This document shows positions 26,901 to 40,729 of a DNA stretch of 64,000 nucleotides, in pieces. Source of the stretch: Zeus faber. Its lineage: Eukaryota > Chordata > Actinopteri > Zeiformes > Zeidae. Within the stretch, counting starts at the first letter, position 1, and every line of letters starts with the position of its first letter. Under the pieces are notes generated by a model. The model saw only the letters and a list, made by a program, of their open reading frames with translations, was not told the origin of the DNA and did not search any database. The position numbers and the translations under genes are program-made. The DNA lies in the NCBI GenBank assembly GCA_960531495.1, contig OY482866.1:1674001-1738000 (forward strand), read 5' to 3'.

Positions 26901-29900
26901 AAAGAAATATTGAAAGAAAGATTGAAAGATTGAAAGAAAGATTGAAAGAAAGAATGAAAGAAAGATTGAAAGATTGAAAGATTGAAATAAAGAATGAAAG
27001 AAAGATTGAAAGATTGAAAGATTGAAATAAAGAATGAAAGTTTGAAAGAAAGATTTAAAAAAGGAAAGATTGAAAGTAAGAAAGATTGAAAGACATATTG
27101 AAAGAAAGATTGAAAGATTGAAAGAAAGAATGAAAGAAAGATTGAAAGAAAGATTGTAAGACTGAAGGAAAGAATGAAAGAAAGATTGAAATATTGAAAG
27201 AAAGAATGAAAGAAAGATTGAAAGATTGAAATATTGAAAGAAAGAATGAAAAAAAGATTGAAAGACTGAAAGAAAGAATGAAAGAAAGATTGAAAGATTA
27301 AACAATTGAAAGAAAGTTTGCAAGAAAGTTTGAAAGAAAGAATGAAAGAAAGATTGAAAGATAGATGGATAGAAAGATTGAAAGAAAGAAAGATTGAAAG
27401 AATAACAAAAGAAAGATTGAAAGATTGGAAGAAATATTGAAAGATAGAAAAATTGAAAGTAAGAAAGATTGAAAGAAAGAATTAAAGAAAGATTGAAAGA
27501 TTGAAAGAAAGAATGAAAGAAAGATTGAAATATTGAAAGAAAGATTGAAATAAAGATTGAAAGTTTGAAAGAAAGATTGAAAGAAATATTTAAAGAAAGA
27601 AAGATTGAAAGAAATATTGAAAGAAAGATTGAAAGATTGAAAGAAAGATTGAAAGAAAGAATGAAAGAAAGATTGAAAGATTGAAAGATTGAAATACAGA
27701 ATGAAAGAAAGATTGAAGGATTGAAAGATTGAAATAAAGAATGAAAGTTTGAAAGAAAGATTTAAAAAAGGAAAGATTGAAAGTAAGAAAGATTGAAAGA
27801 CATATTGAAAGAAAGATTGAAAGAAAGAATGAAAGAAAGATTGAGAGAAAGATTGTAAGACTGAAGGAAAGAATGAAAGAAAGATTGAAAGAAAGAAAGA
27901 TTGAACGATTGAATGATTGAAAGATTGAATGATTGAAAGATTGAAAGAAAGATTGAACGACTGAAAGATTGAAAGAAATATTGAAAGTTTGAAAGAAAGA
28001 TTGAAAGACTGAAAGATAGATTGAAAGATTGAAGATTGAAAGATTGAAAGAAAGATTGAAAGAAAGATTGAACGACTGAAAGAAAGATTGAAAGACTGAA
28101 AGAAATAATGAAAGAAAGATTGAAAGAAAGAATGAAAGAAATATTGAAAGAAAGATGGAAAGAAAGATTGAAAGAAAGAAAGATTGAAAGATATAACAAA
28201 AGAAAGATTGAAAGAAATAATGAAAGAAAGATTGAACGATTGGAAGAAATATTGAAAGATAGAAAAATTGAAAGATTGAAAGATTGAAAGAAAGAATGAA
28301 AGAAAGATTGAAAGATTGAAAGAAAGAATGAAAGAAAGATTGAAAGATTGAAATATTGACAGAAAGAATGAAAGAAAGACTGAAAGATTGAAAGAAAGAT
28401 TGAAAGAAAGATTGAAAGATTGAAATATTTAAAGAAAGATTGAAAGAAAGAATGAAAGAACAATTGAAAGAAAGAATGAAAGAATGAAAGAAAAATTGAC
28501 AGATTGAAAGAAATATTGAAAAAAGAAAGATTGAAAGAAAGAATGAAAGAAAGATTGAAAGAAAGAAAGATTGAAAGAAATAATAAAAGAAAGATTGAAC
28601 GATTGGAAGAAAGAATGACAGAAAGATTGAAAGATTGAAAGATTGAAAGAAAGAATGAAAGAAAAATTGAAAGATTGAAAGATTGAAAGAAAGATTGAAA
28701 GATAGATTTAAAGAAAGATTGAAAGACTGAAAGAAAGATTGAAAGAAAGAAAGATCTATAGAAAGAATGAAAGAAAGATTGAAAAAAGAAAGATAGATTG
28801 AAAGAAAGATTGAAAGATTGAAAGAAAGAATGAAAGAAAGATTTAAAAAAAGATTGAAAAAAAGAAAGATTGAAAGAAAGATTGAAAGAAAGATTGAAAG
28901 ACTGAAGGAAAGAATGAAAGAAAGATGGAAAGAAAGATGGAAAGAAAGATTGAAAGAAAGAAAGATTGAAAGAACTATTGAAAGAAAGATTGAAAGATTG
29001 AAAGAAAGAATGAAAGAAAGATTGAAAGAAAGATGGAAAGAAAGATTGAAAGAAAGAAAGATTGAAAGAAATAATGAAAGAAAGATTGAACGATTGGAAG
29101 AAATTTTGAAAGATAGAAAAATTGAAAGTAAGAAAGATTGAAAGAAAGAATGAAAGAAAGATTGAAAGATTGAAATATTGAAAGAAAGAATGAAAAAAAG
29201 ATTGAAAGACTGAAAGAAAGAATGAAAGAAAGATTGAAAGATTAAACAATTGAAAGAAAGTTTGCAAGAAAGTTTGAAAAAAGAAAGATTGAAAGAAAGA
29301 ATGAAAGAAAGATTGAAAGATATATGGATAGAAAGATTGAAAGAAAGAAAGATTGAAAGAATAACAAAAGAAAGATTGAAAGATTGGAAGAAATATACAA
29401 AGATAGAAAAATTGAAAGTAAGAAAGATTGAAAGAAAGAATTAAAGAAAGATTGAAAGATTGAAAGAAAGAATGAAAGAAAGATTGAAATATTGAAAGAA
29501 AGATTGAAATAAAGATTGAAAGTTTGAAAGAAAGATTGAAAGAAATATTTAAAGAAAGAAAGATTGAAAGAAAGATTGAATAATTGAAAGAAAGAATGAA
29601 AGAAAGATTGAAAGATTGAAAGATTGAAATTAAGAATGAAAGAAAGATTGAAAGATTGAAAGATTGAAATAAAGAATGAAAGTTTGAAAGAAAGATTGAA
29701 AGAAAGATTTAAAAAAGGAAAGATTGAAAGTAAGAAAGATTGAAAGACATATTGAAAGAAAGATTGAAAGATTGAAAGAAAGATTGAAAGAAAGAATGAA
29801 AGAAAGATTGAGAGAAAGATTGTAAGACTGAAGGAAAGAATGAAAGAAAGATTGAAAGAAAGAAAGATTGAAAGATTGAATGATTGAAAGATTGAATGAT

Positions 29901-32900
29901 TGAAAGATTGAAAGAAAGATTGAACGACTGAAAGATTGAAAGAAATATTGAAAGTTTGAAAGAAAGATTGAAAGACTGAAAGATAGATTGAAAGATTGAA
30001 GATTGAAAGATTGAAAGAAAGATTGAAAGAAAGATTGAACGACTGAAAGAAAGATTGAAAGACTGAAATAAATAATGAAAGAAAGATTGAAAGAAAGAAT
30101 GAAAGAAATATTGAAAGAAAGATGGAAAGAAAGATTGAAAGAAAGAAAGATTGAAAGATATAACAAAAGAAAGATTGAAAGAAATAATGAAAGAAAGATT
30201 GAACGATTGGAAGAAATATTGAAAGATAGAAAAATTGAAAGATTGAAAGATTGAAAGAAAGAATGAAAGAAAGATTGAAAGATTGAAAGAAAGAATGAAA
30301 GAAAGATTGAAAGATTGAAATATTGACAGAAAAAATGAAAGAAAGACTGAAAGATTGAAAGAAAGATTGAAAGAAAGATTGAAAGATTGAAATATTTAAA
30401 GAAAGATTGAAAGAAAGAATGAAAGAACAATTGAAAGAAAGAATGAAAGAATGAAAGAAAAATTGACAGATTGAAAGAAATATTGAAAAAAGAAAGATTG
30501 AAAGAAAGAATGAAAGAAAGATTGAAAGAAAGATTGAAAGAAAGAAAGATTGAAAGAAATAATAAAAGAAAGATTGAACGATTGGAAGAAAGAATGACAG
30601 AAAGATTGAAAGATTGAAAGATTGAAAGAAAGAATGAAAGAAAAATTGAAAGATTGAAAGATTGAAAGAAAGATTGAAAGATAGATTTAAAGAAAGATTG
30701 AAAGACTGAATTGAAAGAAAGATTGAAAGAAAGATTGAAAGATTGAAAGAAAGAATGAAAGAAAGATTGAAAGATTGAAAGATTGAAATTAAGAATGAAA
30801 GAAAGATTGAAAGATTGAAAGATTGAAATAAAGAATGAAAGTTTGAAAGAAAGATTGAAAGAAAGATTTAAAAAAGGAAAGATTGAAAGTAAGAAAGATT
30901 GAAAGACATATTGAAAGAAAGATTGAAAGATTGAAAGAAAGATTGAAAGAAAGAATGAAAGAAAGATTGTAAGACTGAAGGAAAGAATGAAAGAAAGATT
31001 GAAAGAAAGAAAGATTGAAAGATTGAATGATTGAAAGATTGAATGATTGAAAGATTGAAAGAAAGATTGAAAGAAAGATTGAACGACTGAAAGATTGAAA
31101 GAAATATTGAAAGTTTGAAAGAAAGATTGAAAGACTGAAACATAGATTGAAAGATTGAAGATTGAAAGATTGAAAGAAAGATTGAACGACTGAAAGAAAG
31201 ATTGAAAGACTGAAAGAAATAATGAAATAAAGATTGAAAGAAAGAATGAAAGAAATATTGAAAGAAAGATGGAAAGAAAGATTGAAAGAAAGAAAGATTG
31301 AAAGATATAACAAAAGAAAGATTGAAAGAAATAATGAAAGAAAGATTGAACGATTGGAAGAAATATTGAAAGATAGAAAAATTTAAAGATTGAAAGATTG
31401 AAAGAAAGAATGAAAGAAAGATTGAAAGATTGAAAGAAAGAATGAAAGAAAGATTGAAAGATTGAAATATTGAAAGAAAGAATGAAAGATTGAAAGATTG
31501 AAATATTTAAAGAAAGATTGAAAGAAAGAATGAAAGAACAATTGAAAGAAAGAATGAAAGAATGAAAGAAAAATTGACAGATTGAAAGAAATATTGAAAA
31601 AAGAAAGATTGAAAGAAAGAATGAAAGAAAGATTGAAAGAAAGATGGAAAGAAAGAAAGATTGAAAGAAATAATAAAAGAAAGATTGAACGATTGGAAGA
31701 AAGAATGACAGAAAGATTGAAAGATTGAAATATTGAAAGAAAGAATGAAAAAAAGATTGAAAGACTGAAAGAAAGAATGAAAGAAAGATTGAAAGATTAA
31801 ACAATTTAAAGAAAGTTTGCAAGAAAGATTGAAAAAAGAAAGATTGAAAGAAAAAATCAAAAAAAGATTGATAGATAGATGGATAGAAAGATTGAAAGAA
31901 AGAAAGATTTAAAGAATAACAAAAGAAAGATTGAAAGATTGGAAGAAATATTGAAAGATAGAAAAATTGAAAGTAAGAAAGATTGAAAGAAAAAATTAAA
32001 GAAAGATTCAAAGATTGAAAGAAAGAATGAAAGAAAGGTTGAAAGATTGAAATATTGAAAGAAAGAATGAAAGAAAGATTGAAAGATTGAAAGAAAGATT
32101 GAAAGAAAGTTTGAAAGATTGAAAGATCGAAATAAAGATTGAAAGTTTGAAAGAAAGATTGAAAGAAAGATTTAAAGAAAGAAAGATTGAAAGAAATATT
32201 GAAAGAAAGATTGAAAGAAAGATTGAAAGAAAGAATGAAAGAAAGATTGAAAGATTGAAAGATTGAAATAAAGAATGAAAGTTTGAAAGAAAGATTTTAA
32301 GAAAGAAAGATTGAAAGTAAGAAGATTGAAAGAAATATTGAAAGAAAGATTGAAAGATTGAAAGAAAGATTGAAAGAAAGAATGAAAGAAAGATTGAAAG
32401 AAAGATTGAAAGAAAGATTGAAAGAAAGATTGAAAGAAAGATTGAAAGACTGAAGGAAAGAATGAAAGAAAGATTGAAAGAAAGATTGAAAGAAAGAACG
32501 ATTGAAAGAAAGATTGAAAGATTGAATGATTGAAAGAAAGACTGAAAGATAGATTGAAAGATTGAAGATTGAAAGATTCAAAGAAAGATTGAAAGAAAGA
32601 TTGAACGACTGAAAGATTGAAAGAAAGATTGAAGTTTGAAACAAATTTTGAAAGACTGAAAGAAAGAATGAAAGAAAGATTGAAAGAAATATTGAAAAAA
32701 GAAAGATTGAAAGAAAATTTGAAAGAAAGATTGAAAGAAGGAATGAAAGAAAGATTGAATGAAATATTGAAAGACAGAAAGATTGAAAGAAACAATGAAA
32801 GAAAGATTGAAAGATTAAAAGAAAGAATGAAAGAAAGATTGAAAAATTGAAATATTGAAAGAAAGAATGAAAGAAAGATTGAAAGATTGAAATAAAGATT

Positions 32901-35900
32901 GAAAGTTTGAAAGAAAGATTGAAAGAAAGATTTAAAGAAAGAAAGATTGAAAGAAATATTGAAAGAAAGATTGAAAGTTTGAAAGAAAGATTGAAAGAAA
33001 GAATGAACGATTGAAATCTTGAAATAAATAATGAAAGTTTGAAAGAAAGATTGAGAGAAAGATTTAAAGAAAGAAAGATTGAAAGAAATATTGAAAGAAA
33101 GATTGAAAGATTGAAAGAAAGAATGAATGAAAGATTGAAAGAAAGATTGAAAGAAAGATTGAAAGATTGAAGGAAAGAATGAAAGAAAGATTGAAAGAAA
33201 AAATGAAAGAAAGATTGAAAGAAAGATTGAAAGACTGAACGAAAGAATGAAAGAAAGATGGAAAGAAAGATGGAAAGAAGATTGACAGAAAGAAAGATTG
33301 AAAGAAATATTGAAAGAAAGATTAAAAGATTGAAAGAAAGAATGAAAGAAAGAATGAAAGAAAGATTGAAAGAAAGAATGAAAGAAAGACTGAAAGATTG
33401 AAAGAAAAATTGAAAGAAAGATTGAAAGATTGAAAGAAAGATTGAAAGTTTGAAAGACAGATTGAAAGACTGAAAGAAAGATTGCAAGAAAGATTGAAAA
33501 AACAAAGATTTAAAGATAGAATAAAAGAAAGATTGAAAGAAAGATTGAAAAAAAAAGAAAGATTGAAAGATTGAAAGAAATATTGAAAGACAGAAAGATT
33601 GAAAGAAAGAATGAAAGAAAGATTGAAAGATTAAAATAAAGAATGAAAGAAAGATTGAAAGAAAGATTGAAAGAAAGATTGAACGATTGGAAGAAATATT
33701 GAAAGATAGAAAAATTGAAAGTACGAAAGATTGAAAGAAAGAATGAAAGAAAGATTGAAAGATGGATGGAAAGAAAGATTGAAAGAAAGAAAGATTGAAA
33801 GAATAACAAAAGAAAGATTGAAAGATTTGAAGAAATATTGAAAGATAGAAAAATTGAAAGAAAGAAAGATTGAAAGATTGAAAGATTGAAATAAAGATTG
33901 AAAGTTTGAAAGAAAGATTGAAAGAAAGATTTAAAGAAAGAAAGATTGAAAGAAAGATTGAAAGAAAGATTGAAAGATTGAAAGAAAGATTGAAAGAAAG
34001 AATGAAAGAAAGATTGAACGATTGAAATATTGAAATAAAGAATGAAAGTTTGAAAGAAAGATTGAAAGAAAGATTTAAAGAAAGAAAGATTGAAAGTAAA
34101 AAAGATTGAAAGAAATATTGAAAGAAAGATTGAAAGATTGAAAGAAGGAATGAATGAAAGATTGAAAGAAAGATTGAAAGAAAGATTGAAAGATTGAAGG
34201 AAAGAATGAAAGAAAGATTGAAAGAAAAATTGAAAGAAAGATTGAAAGAAAGATTGAAAGACTGAAGGAAAGAATGAAAGAAAGATGGAAAGAAAGATTG
34301 ACAGAAAGAAAGATTGAAAGAAATATTGAAAGAAAGACTGAAAGATTGAAAGAAAGAATGAAAGATTGAAAGATTGAAAGATTGAAAGAAAGAATGAAAG
34401 AAAGACTGAAAGATTGAAAGAAAAATTGAAAGAAAGATTGAAAGATTGAAAGATTGAAAGAAAGATTGAAAGTTTGAAAGACAGATTGAAAGACTGAAAG
34501 AAAGATTGCAAGAAAGATTGAAAAAACAGAAAGATTTAAAGATAGAATAAAAGAAAGATTGAAAAAAAAAGAAAGATTGAAAGATTGAAAGAAATATTGA
34601 AAGACAGAAAGATTGAAAGAAACAATTAAAGAAAGATTGAATGATTAAAATAAAGAATGAAAGAACGATTGAAAGAAAGATTGAAAGAAAGATTGAAAGA
34701 AAGATTGAATGAAAGATTGAAAGAAAGAATGAAACAAAGATTGAAATAAAGAATGAAAGAAAGACTGAAAGAAAGAATGACGGACAGAAAGATTGAAAGA
34801 AAGAATGAAAGAAAGATTGAAAAAAAGATTGAAAGACTGAAAGAAAGAATGAAAGAAAGATTGAAAGATTAAACAATTGAAAGAACGATTGCAAGAAAGA
34901 TTGAAAAAAGAAAGATTGAAAGAAAGAATGAAAGACTGAAGGAAAGAATGAAAGAAAGATTGAAAGATTAAAAGAAAGAATGAAAGAAAGATTGAAAAAT
35001 TGATAGATTGAAAGAAAGACTAAAAGAAAGAAAGAACGATTGAAAGAAAGATTGAAAGAAAGAATGAAAGAAAGATTGAAAGAAACAATGAAAGAAAGAT
35101 TAAAAGAAAGAATGAAAGAAAGAAAGAACGATTGAAAGAAAGATTGAAAGAAAGAATGAAAGAATGAATGAAAGAAAGATTGAAAGATTAAACAATTGAA
35201 AGAAAGATTGCAAGAAAGATTGAAAAAAGAAAGATTGAAAGAAAGAATGAAAGAAAGATGGAAAGAAAGATTGAAAGAAAGAAAGATTGAAAGAGATAAA
35301 AGAAAGATTGAAAGAAATAATGAAAGAAAGATTGAACGATTGGAAGAAATTTTGAAAGATAGAAAAATTGAAAGTAAGAAAGATTGAAAGAAAGAATGAA
35401 AGAAAGATTGAAAGATTGAAAGAAAGAATGAAAGAAAGATTGAAAGATTGAAATATTGAAAGAAAGAATGAAAAAAAGATTGAAAGACTGAAAGAAAGAA
35501 TGAAAGAAAGATTGAAAGATTAAACAATTGAAAGAAAGTTTGCAAGAAAGTTTGAAAAAAGAAAGATTGAAAGAAAGAATGAAAGAAAGATTGAAAGATA
35601 GATGGATAGAAAGATTGAAAGAAAGAAAGATTGAAAGAATAACAAAAGAAAGATTGAAAGATTGGAAGAAATATTGAAAGATAGAAAAACTGAAAGTAAA
35701 AAAGATTGAAAGAAAGAATTAAAGAAAGAAAGATTGAAAGAAATAATGAAAGAAAGATTGAACGATTGGAAGAAATTTTGAAAGATAGAAAAATTTAAAG
35801 TAAGAAAGATTGAAAGAAAGAATGAAAGAAAGATTGAAAGATTGAAATATTGATAGAAAGAATGAAAAAAAGATTGAAAGATTGAAATATTGATAGAAAG

Positions 35901-36669
35901 AATGAAAAAAAGATTGAAAGACTGAAAGAAAGAATGAAAGAAAGATTGAAAGATTAAACAATTGAAAGAAAGTTTGCAAGAAAGTTTGAAAAAAGAAAGA
36001 TTGAAAGAAAGAATGAAAGAAAGATTGAAAGATAGATGGATAGAAAGATTGAAAGAAAGAAAGATTGAAAGAATAACAAAAGAAAGATTGAAAGATTGGA
36101 AGAAATATTGAAAGATAGAAAAATTGAAAGTAAGAAAGATTGAAAGAAAGAATTAAAGAAAGATTGAAAGATTGAAAGAAAGAATGAAAGAAAGATTGAA
36201 ATATTGAAAGAAAGATTGAAATAAAGATTGAAAGTTTGAAAGAAAGATTGAAAGAAAGATTTAAAGAAAGAAAGATTGAAAGAAATATTGAAAGAAAGAT
36301 TGAAAGATTGAAAGAAAGATTGAAAGAAAGAATGAAAGAAAGATTGAAAGATTGAAAGATTGAAATAAAGAATGAAAGAAAGATTGAAAGATTGAAAGAT
36401 TGAAATAAAGAATGAAAGTTTGAAAGAAAGATTGAAAGAAAGATTGAAAGAAAGATTGAAAGAAAGAAAGATTGAAAGAAAGAATGAAACAAAGATTGAA
36501 ATAAAGAATGAAAGAAAGATTGAAAGAAAGATAGAAAGAAAGATTGAAAAATTGAAAGAAAGATTGAAAAAAAGATTGAAAGACTGAAAGAAAGAATGAA
36601 AGAAAGATTGAAAGATTAAACAATTGAAAGAAAGTTTGCAAGAAAGATTGAAAAAAGAAAGATTGAAAG
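23905..36669 (+). repeat. Large tandem duplication II, second copy
   Basis: This is the direct repeat of 11,226-23,904. Differences from the first copy: a gain of 32 bases near 26,260-26,300, a loss of 8 bases near 35,095, a gain of 40 bases near 35,420-35,460, and a single-base loss near 25,600 (GACTGAAAGAAGATTG where the sister at 12,900 has GACTGAAAGAAAGATTG). All but the last keep the 4-base register. A substitution near 30,067 (AAATAAATAATG for AAAGAAATAATG) was also seen. The last 1.3 kb (from about 35,402) is also the start of duplication IV. Confidence 0.9.
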
Positions 36670-38040
36670 AAAGAATGAAAGAAAGATTGAAAAATAGATG
36701 GAAAGAAAGATTGAAAGAAAGAAAGATTGAAAGAATAACAAAAGAAAGATTGGAAGAAATATTGAAAGATAGAAAAATTGAAAGAAAGAGAGATTGAAAG
36801 AAAGAATTAAAGAAAGATTGAAAGATTGAAAGAAAGAATGAAAGAAAGATTGAAAGATTGAAATATTGAAAGAAAGAATGAAAGAAAGATTGAACGATTG
36901 AAATCAAGATTGAAAGTTTGAAAGAAAGATTGAAAGAAAGATTTAAAGAATGAAAGATTGAAAGAAACATTGAAAGAAAGATTGAAAGATTGAAAGAAAG
37001 ATTGAAAGAAAGAATGAAAGAAAGATTGAACGATTGAAATATTGAAATAAAGAATGAAAGTTTGAAAGAAAGATTGAAAGAAAGATTTAAAGAAAGAAAG
37101 ATTGAAAGTAAAAAAGATTGAAAGAAAGATTGAAAGATTGAAAGAAGGAATGAATGAAAGATTGAAAGAAAGATTGATAGAAAGATTGAAAGAAAGATTG
37201 AAAGACTGAAGGAAAGAATGAAAGAAAGATTGAAAGAAAGATTGAAAGAAAGAAAGATTGAAAGAAGGATTGAAAGATTGAATGATTGAAAGAAAGACTG
37301 AAAGATAGATTGAAAGATTGAAGATTGAAAGATTCAAAGAAAGATTGAAAGAAAGATTGAACGACTGAAAGATTGAAAGAAAGATTGAAAGTTTAAACAA
37401 ATTTTGAAAGACTGAAAGAAAGAATGAAAGAAAGATTGAAAGAAATATTGAAAAAAGAAAGATTGAAAGAAAATTTGAAAGAAAGATTGAAAGAAGGAAT
37501 GAAAGAAAGATTGAATGAAATATTGAAAGACAGAAAGATTGAAAGAAACAATGAAAGAAAGATTGAAAGATTAAAAGAAAGAATGAAAGAAAGATTGAAA
37601 AATTGAAATATTGAAAGAAAGAATGAAAGAAAGATTGAAAGATTGAAAGATTGAAATAAAGATTGAAAGTTTGAAAGAAAGATTGAAAGAAAGATTTAAA
37701 GAAAGAAAGATTGAAAGAAAGATTTAAAGAAAGAAAGATTGAAAGAAATATTGAAAGAAAGATTGAAAGATTGAAAGAAAGATTGAAAGAAAGAATGAAA
37801 GAAAGATTGAACGATTGAAATATTGAAATAAATAATGAAAGTTTGAAAGAAAGATTTAAAGAAAGAAAGATTGAAAGTAAAAAAGATTGAAAGAAATATT
37901 GAAAGAAAGATTGAAAGATTGAAAGAAAGAATGAATGAAAGATTGAAAGAAAGATTGAAAGAAAGATTGAAAGATTGAAGGAAAGAATGAAAGAAAGATT
38001 GAAAGAAAAAATGAAAGAAAGATTGAAAGAAAGATTGAAA

Positions 38041-38718
38041 GAAAGAATGAAAGAATGAAAAAAAGATTTAAAGATTGAAAGAAGTATTGAAAGAAAGAAA
38101 GATTGAAAGTAATACAAATTGAAAGAAAGACTGAAAGAAAGATTGAAAGTAAGAAAGATTGAAAGAAAGATTGAAAAGAAAGATTGATAGAAAGATTGAA
38201 AAATTGAAAGATTGAAAGAAAGATTGAAAAAAACAATAAAAGAAAGATTGAAAGATTGAAAGAAAGATTGAAATAAATAATGAAAGAAAGATTAAAGGAA
38301 GGAATGAAAGAATGAAAGAAAGATTGAAAGATTGAAAGAAATATTGAAAGAAAGAAAGATTGAAAGTAAGAAAGATTGAAAGATTGAAAAAAAGAATAAA
38401 AGAAAGATTGAAAGATTGAAAAAAAGATTGAAAGAAATAATGAAAGAAAGATTGAAAGAAATAATGAAAGAAGGAATGAAAGAATGAAAGAAAGATTGAA
38501 AGAAATATTGAAAGTAAGAAAGATTGAAAAAAAGAATGAAAGAAAGATTGAAAGAAAGATTGAAAAAAAGAAAGATTTAAAGAAATATTGAAAGAAAAAT
38601 TTAAACAAAGATTGAAAGACTGAAAGAAAGATTGAAAGAAAGAATGAAAGAATGAAAGAATGAAAGAAAGATTGAAAGAAAGATTGAAAGAAAGAAAGAT
38701 TGAAAGTCATATAAATTG
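38041..38718 (+). repeat. Divergent sub-block, first of two copies
   Basis: This stretch departs most from the standard cassettes. It contains AGTAATACAAATTG near 38,108, a five-base slip GATTGAAAAGAAAG near 38,170, AAAAAACAATAAAAG near 38,230, AAAGGAAGGAATG near 38,294 and TCATATAAATTG near 38,707. The cassette marks TAAACAATTG and AATAACAAAAG are absent. Its only close relative in the window is at 47,157-47,781. It is still made of the same words, so it is an older or faster-diverged satellite variant and not an insertion of foreign sequence. Confidence 0.75.
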
Positions 38719-40729
38719 AAAGAAAGAATGAAAGAAAGATTGAACGATTGAAAGAAAGATTGAAAGAAAGAAAGATTGAAAGAAAGAATGAAAGACAGAT
38801 TGAAAGAAAGAATGAATGAAAGATTGAAAGATTGAAAGATTGAAAGAAAGAATGAAAGAAAGACTGAAAGATTGAAAGAAAAATTGAAAGAAAGATTGAA
38901 AGATTGAAAGAAAGATTGAAAGTTTGAAAGACAGTTTGAAAGACTGAAAGAAAGATTGCAAGAAAGATTGAAAAAACAAAGATTTAAAGATAGAATAAAA
39001 GAAAGATTGAAAGAAAGATTGAAAAAAAAAGAAAGATTGAAAGAAATATTGAAAGACAGAAAGATTGAAAGAAAGAATGAAAGAAAGATTGAAAGATTAA
39101 AATAAAGAATGAAAGAAAGATTGAAAGAAAGATTGAAGAAAGATTGAACGATTGGAAGAAATATTGAAAGATAGAAAAATTGAAAGTACGAAAGATTGAA
39201 AGAAAGAATGAAAGAAAGATTGAAAGATAGATGGAAAGAAAGATTGAAAGAAAGAAAGATTGAAAGAATAACAAAAGAAAGATTGAAAGATTTGAAGAAA
39301 TATTGAAAGATAGAAAAATTGAAAGAAAGAAAGATTGAAAGAAAGAATTAAAGAAAGATTGAAAGATTGAAAGAAAGAATGAAAGAAAGATTGAAAGATT
39401 GAATTATTGAAAGAAAGAATGAAAGAAAGATTGAAAGATTGAAAGATTGAAATAAAGATTGAAAGTTTGAAAGAAAGATTGAAAGAAAGATTTAAAGAAA
39501 GAAAGATTGAAAGAAAGATTGAAAGAAAGATTGAAAGATTGAAAGAAAGATTGAAAGAAGGAATGAAAGAAAGATTGAACGATTGAAATATTGAAATAAA
39601 GAATGAAAGTTTGAAAGAAAGATTGAAAGAAAGATTTAAAGAAAGAAAGATTGAAAGTAAAAAAGATTGAAAGAAATATTGAAAGAAAGATTGAAAGATT
39701 GAAAGAAGGAATGAATGAAAGATTGAAAGAAAGATTGAAAGAAAGATTGAAAGATTGAAGGTAAGAATGAAAGAAAGATTGAAAGAAAAATTGAAAGAAA
39801 GATTGAAAGAAAGATTGAAAGACTGAAGGAAAGAATGAAAGAAAGATGGAAAGAAAGATTGACAGAAAGAAAGATTGAAAGAAATATTGAAAGAAAGACT
39901 GAAAGATTGAAAGAAAGAATGAAAGATTGAAAGATTGAAAGATTGAAAGAAAGAATGAAAGAAAGACTGAAAGATTGAAAGAAAAATTGAAAGAAAGATT
40001 GAAAGATTGAAAGATTGAAAGAAAGATTGAAAGTTTGAAAGACAGATTGAAAGACTGAAAGAAAGATTGCAAGAAAGATTGAAAAAAAGAAAGATTTAAA
40101 GATAGAATAAAAGAAAGATTGAAAGAAAGATTGAAAAAAAAAGAAAGATTGAAAGATTGAAAGAAATATTGAAAGACAGAAAGATTGAAAGAAACAATTA
40201 AAGAAAGATTGAAAGATTAAAATAAAGAATGAAAGAACGATTGAAAGAAAGATTGAAAGAAAGATTGAATGAAAGATTGAAAGAAAGAATGAAACAAAGA
40301 TTGAAATAAAGAATGAAAGAAAGACTGAAAGAAAGAATGACGGACAGAAAGATTGAAAGAAAGAATGAAAGAAAGATGGAAAGATTAAACAATTGAAAGA
40401 ACGATTGCAAGAAAGATTGAAAAAAGAAAGATTGAAAGAAAGAATGAAAGACTGAAGGAAAGAATGAAAGAAAGATTGAAAGATTAAAAGAAAGAATGAA
40501 AGAAAGATTGAAAAATTGAGAGATTGAAAGAAAGACTAAAAGAAAGAAAGAACGATTGAAAGAACGATTGAAAGAAAGATTGAAAGAAAGAATGAAAGAA
40601 AGAATGAAAGAAAGATTGAAAGAAACAATGAAAGAAAGATTGAAAGATTAAAAGAAAGAATGAAAGAAAGACTAAAAGAAAGAAAGAACGATTGAAAGAA
40701 AGATTGAAAGAAAGAATGAAAGAATGAAT

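Noticed and set aside
32297..35545. Stop-free - strand frame of 1,082 codons, and many similar ones (for example 55,584-58,526, 10,492-13,044, 619-2,199)
   Set aside because: Composition is only Phe, Ser, Leu, Ile, Asn, Gln and His in 4-residue cycles; all three frames are similarly open; several starts are TTG, not ATG; no domain, and no promoter or splice context. It is a by-product of the repeat.
38041..38718. Possible inserted transposable element
   Set aside because: It is more divergent than its surroundings but still made of the same four-base words, with no terminal repeats or coding remnant.
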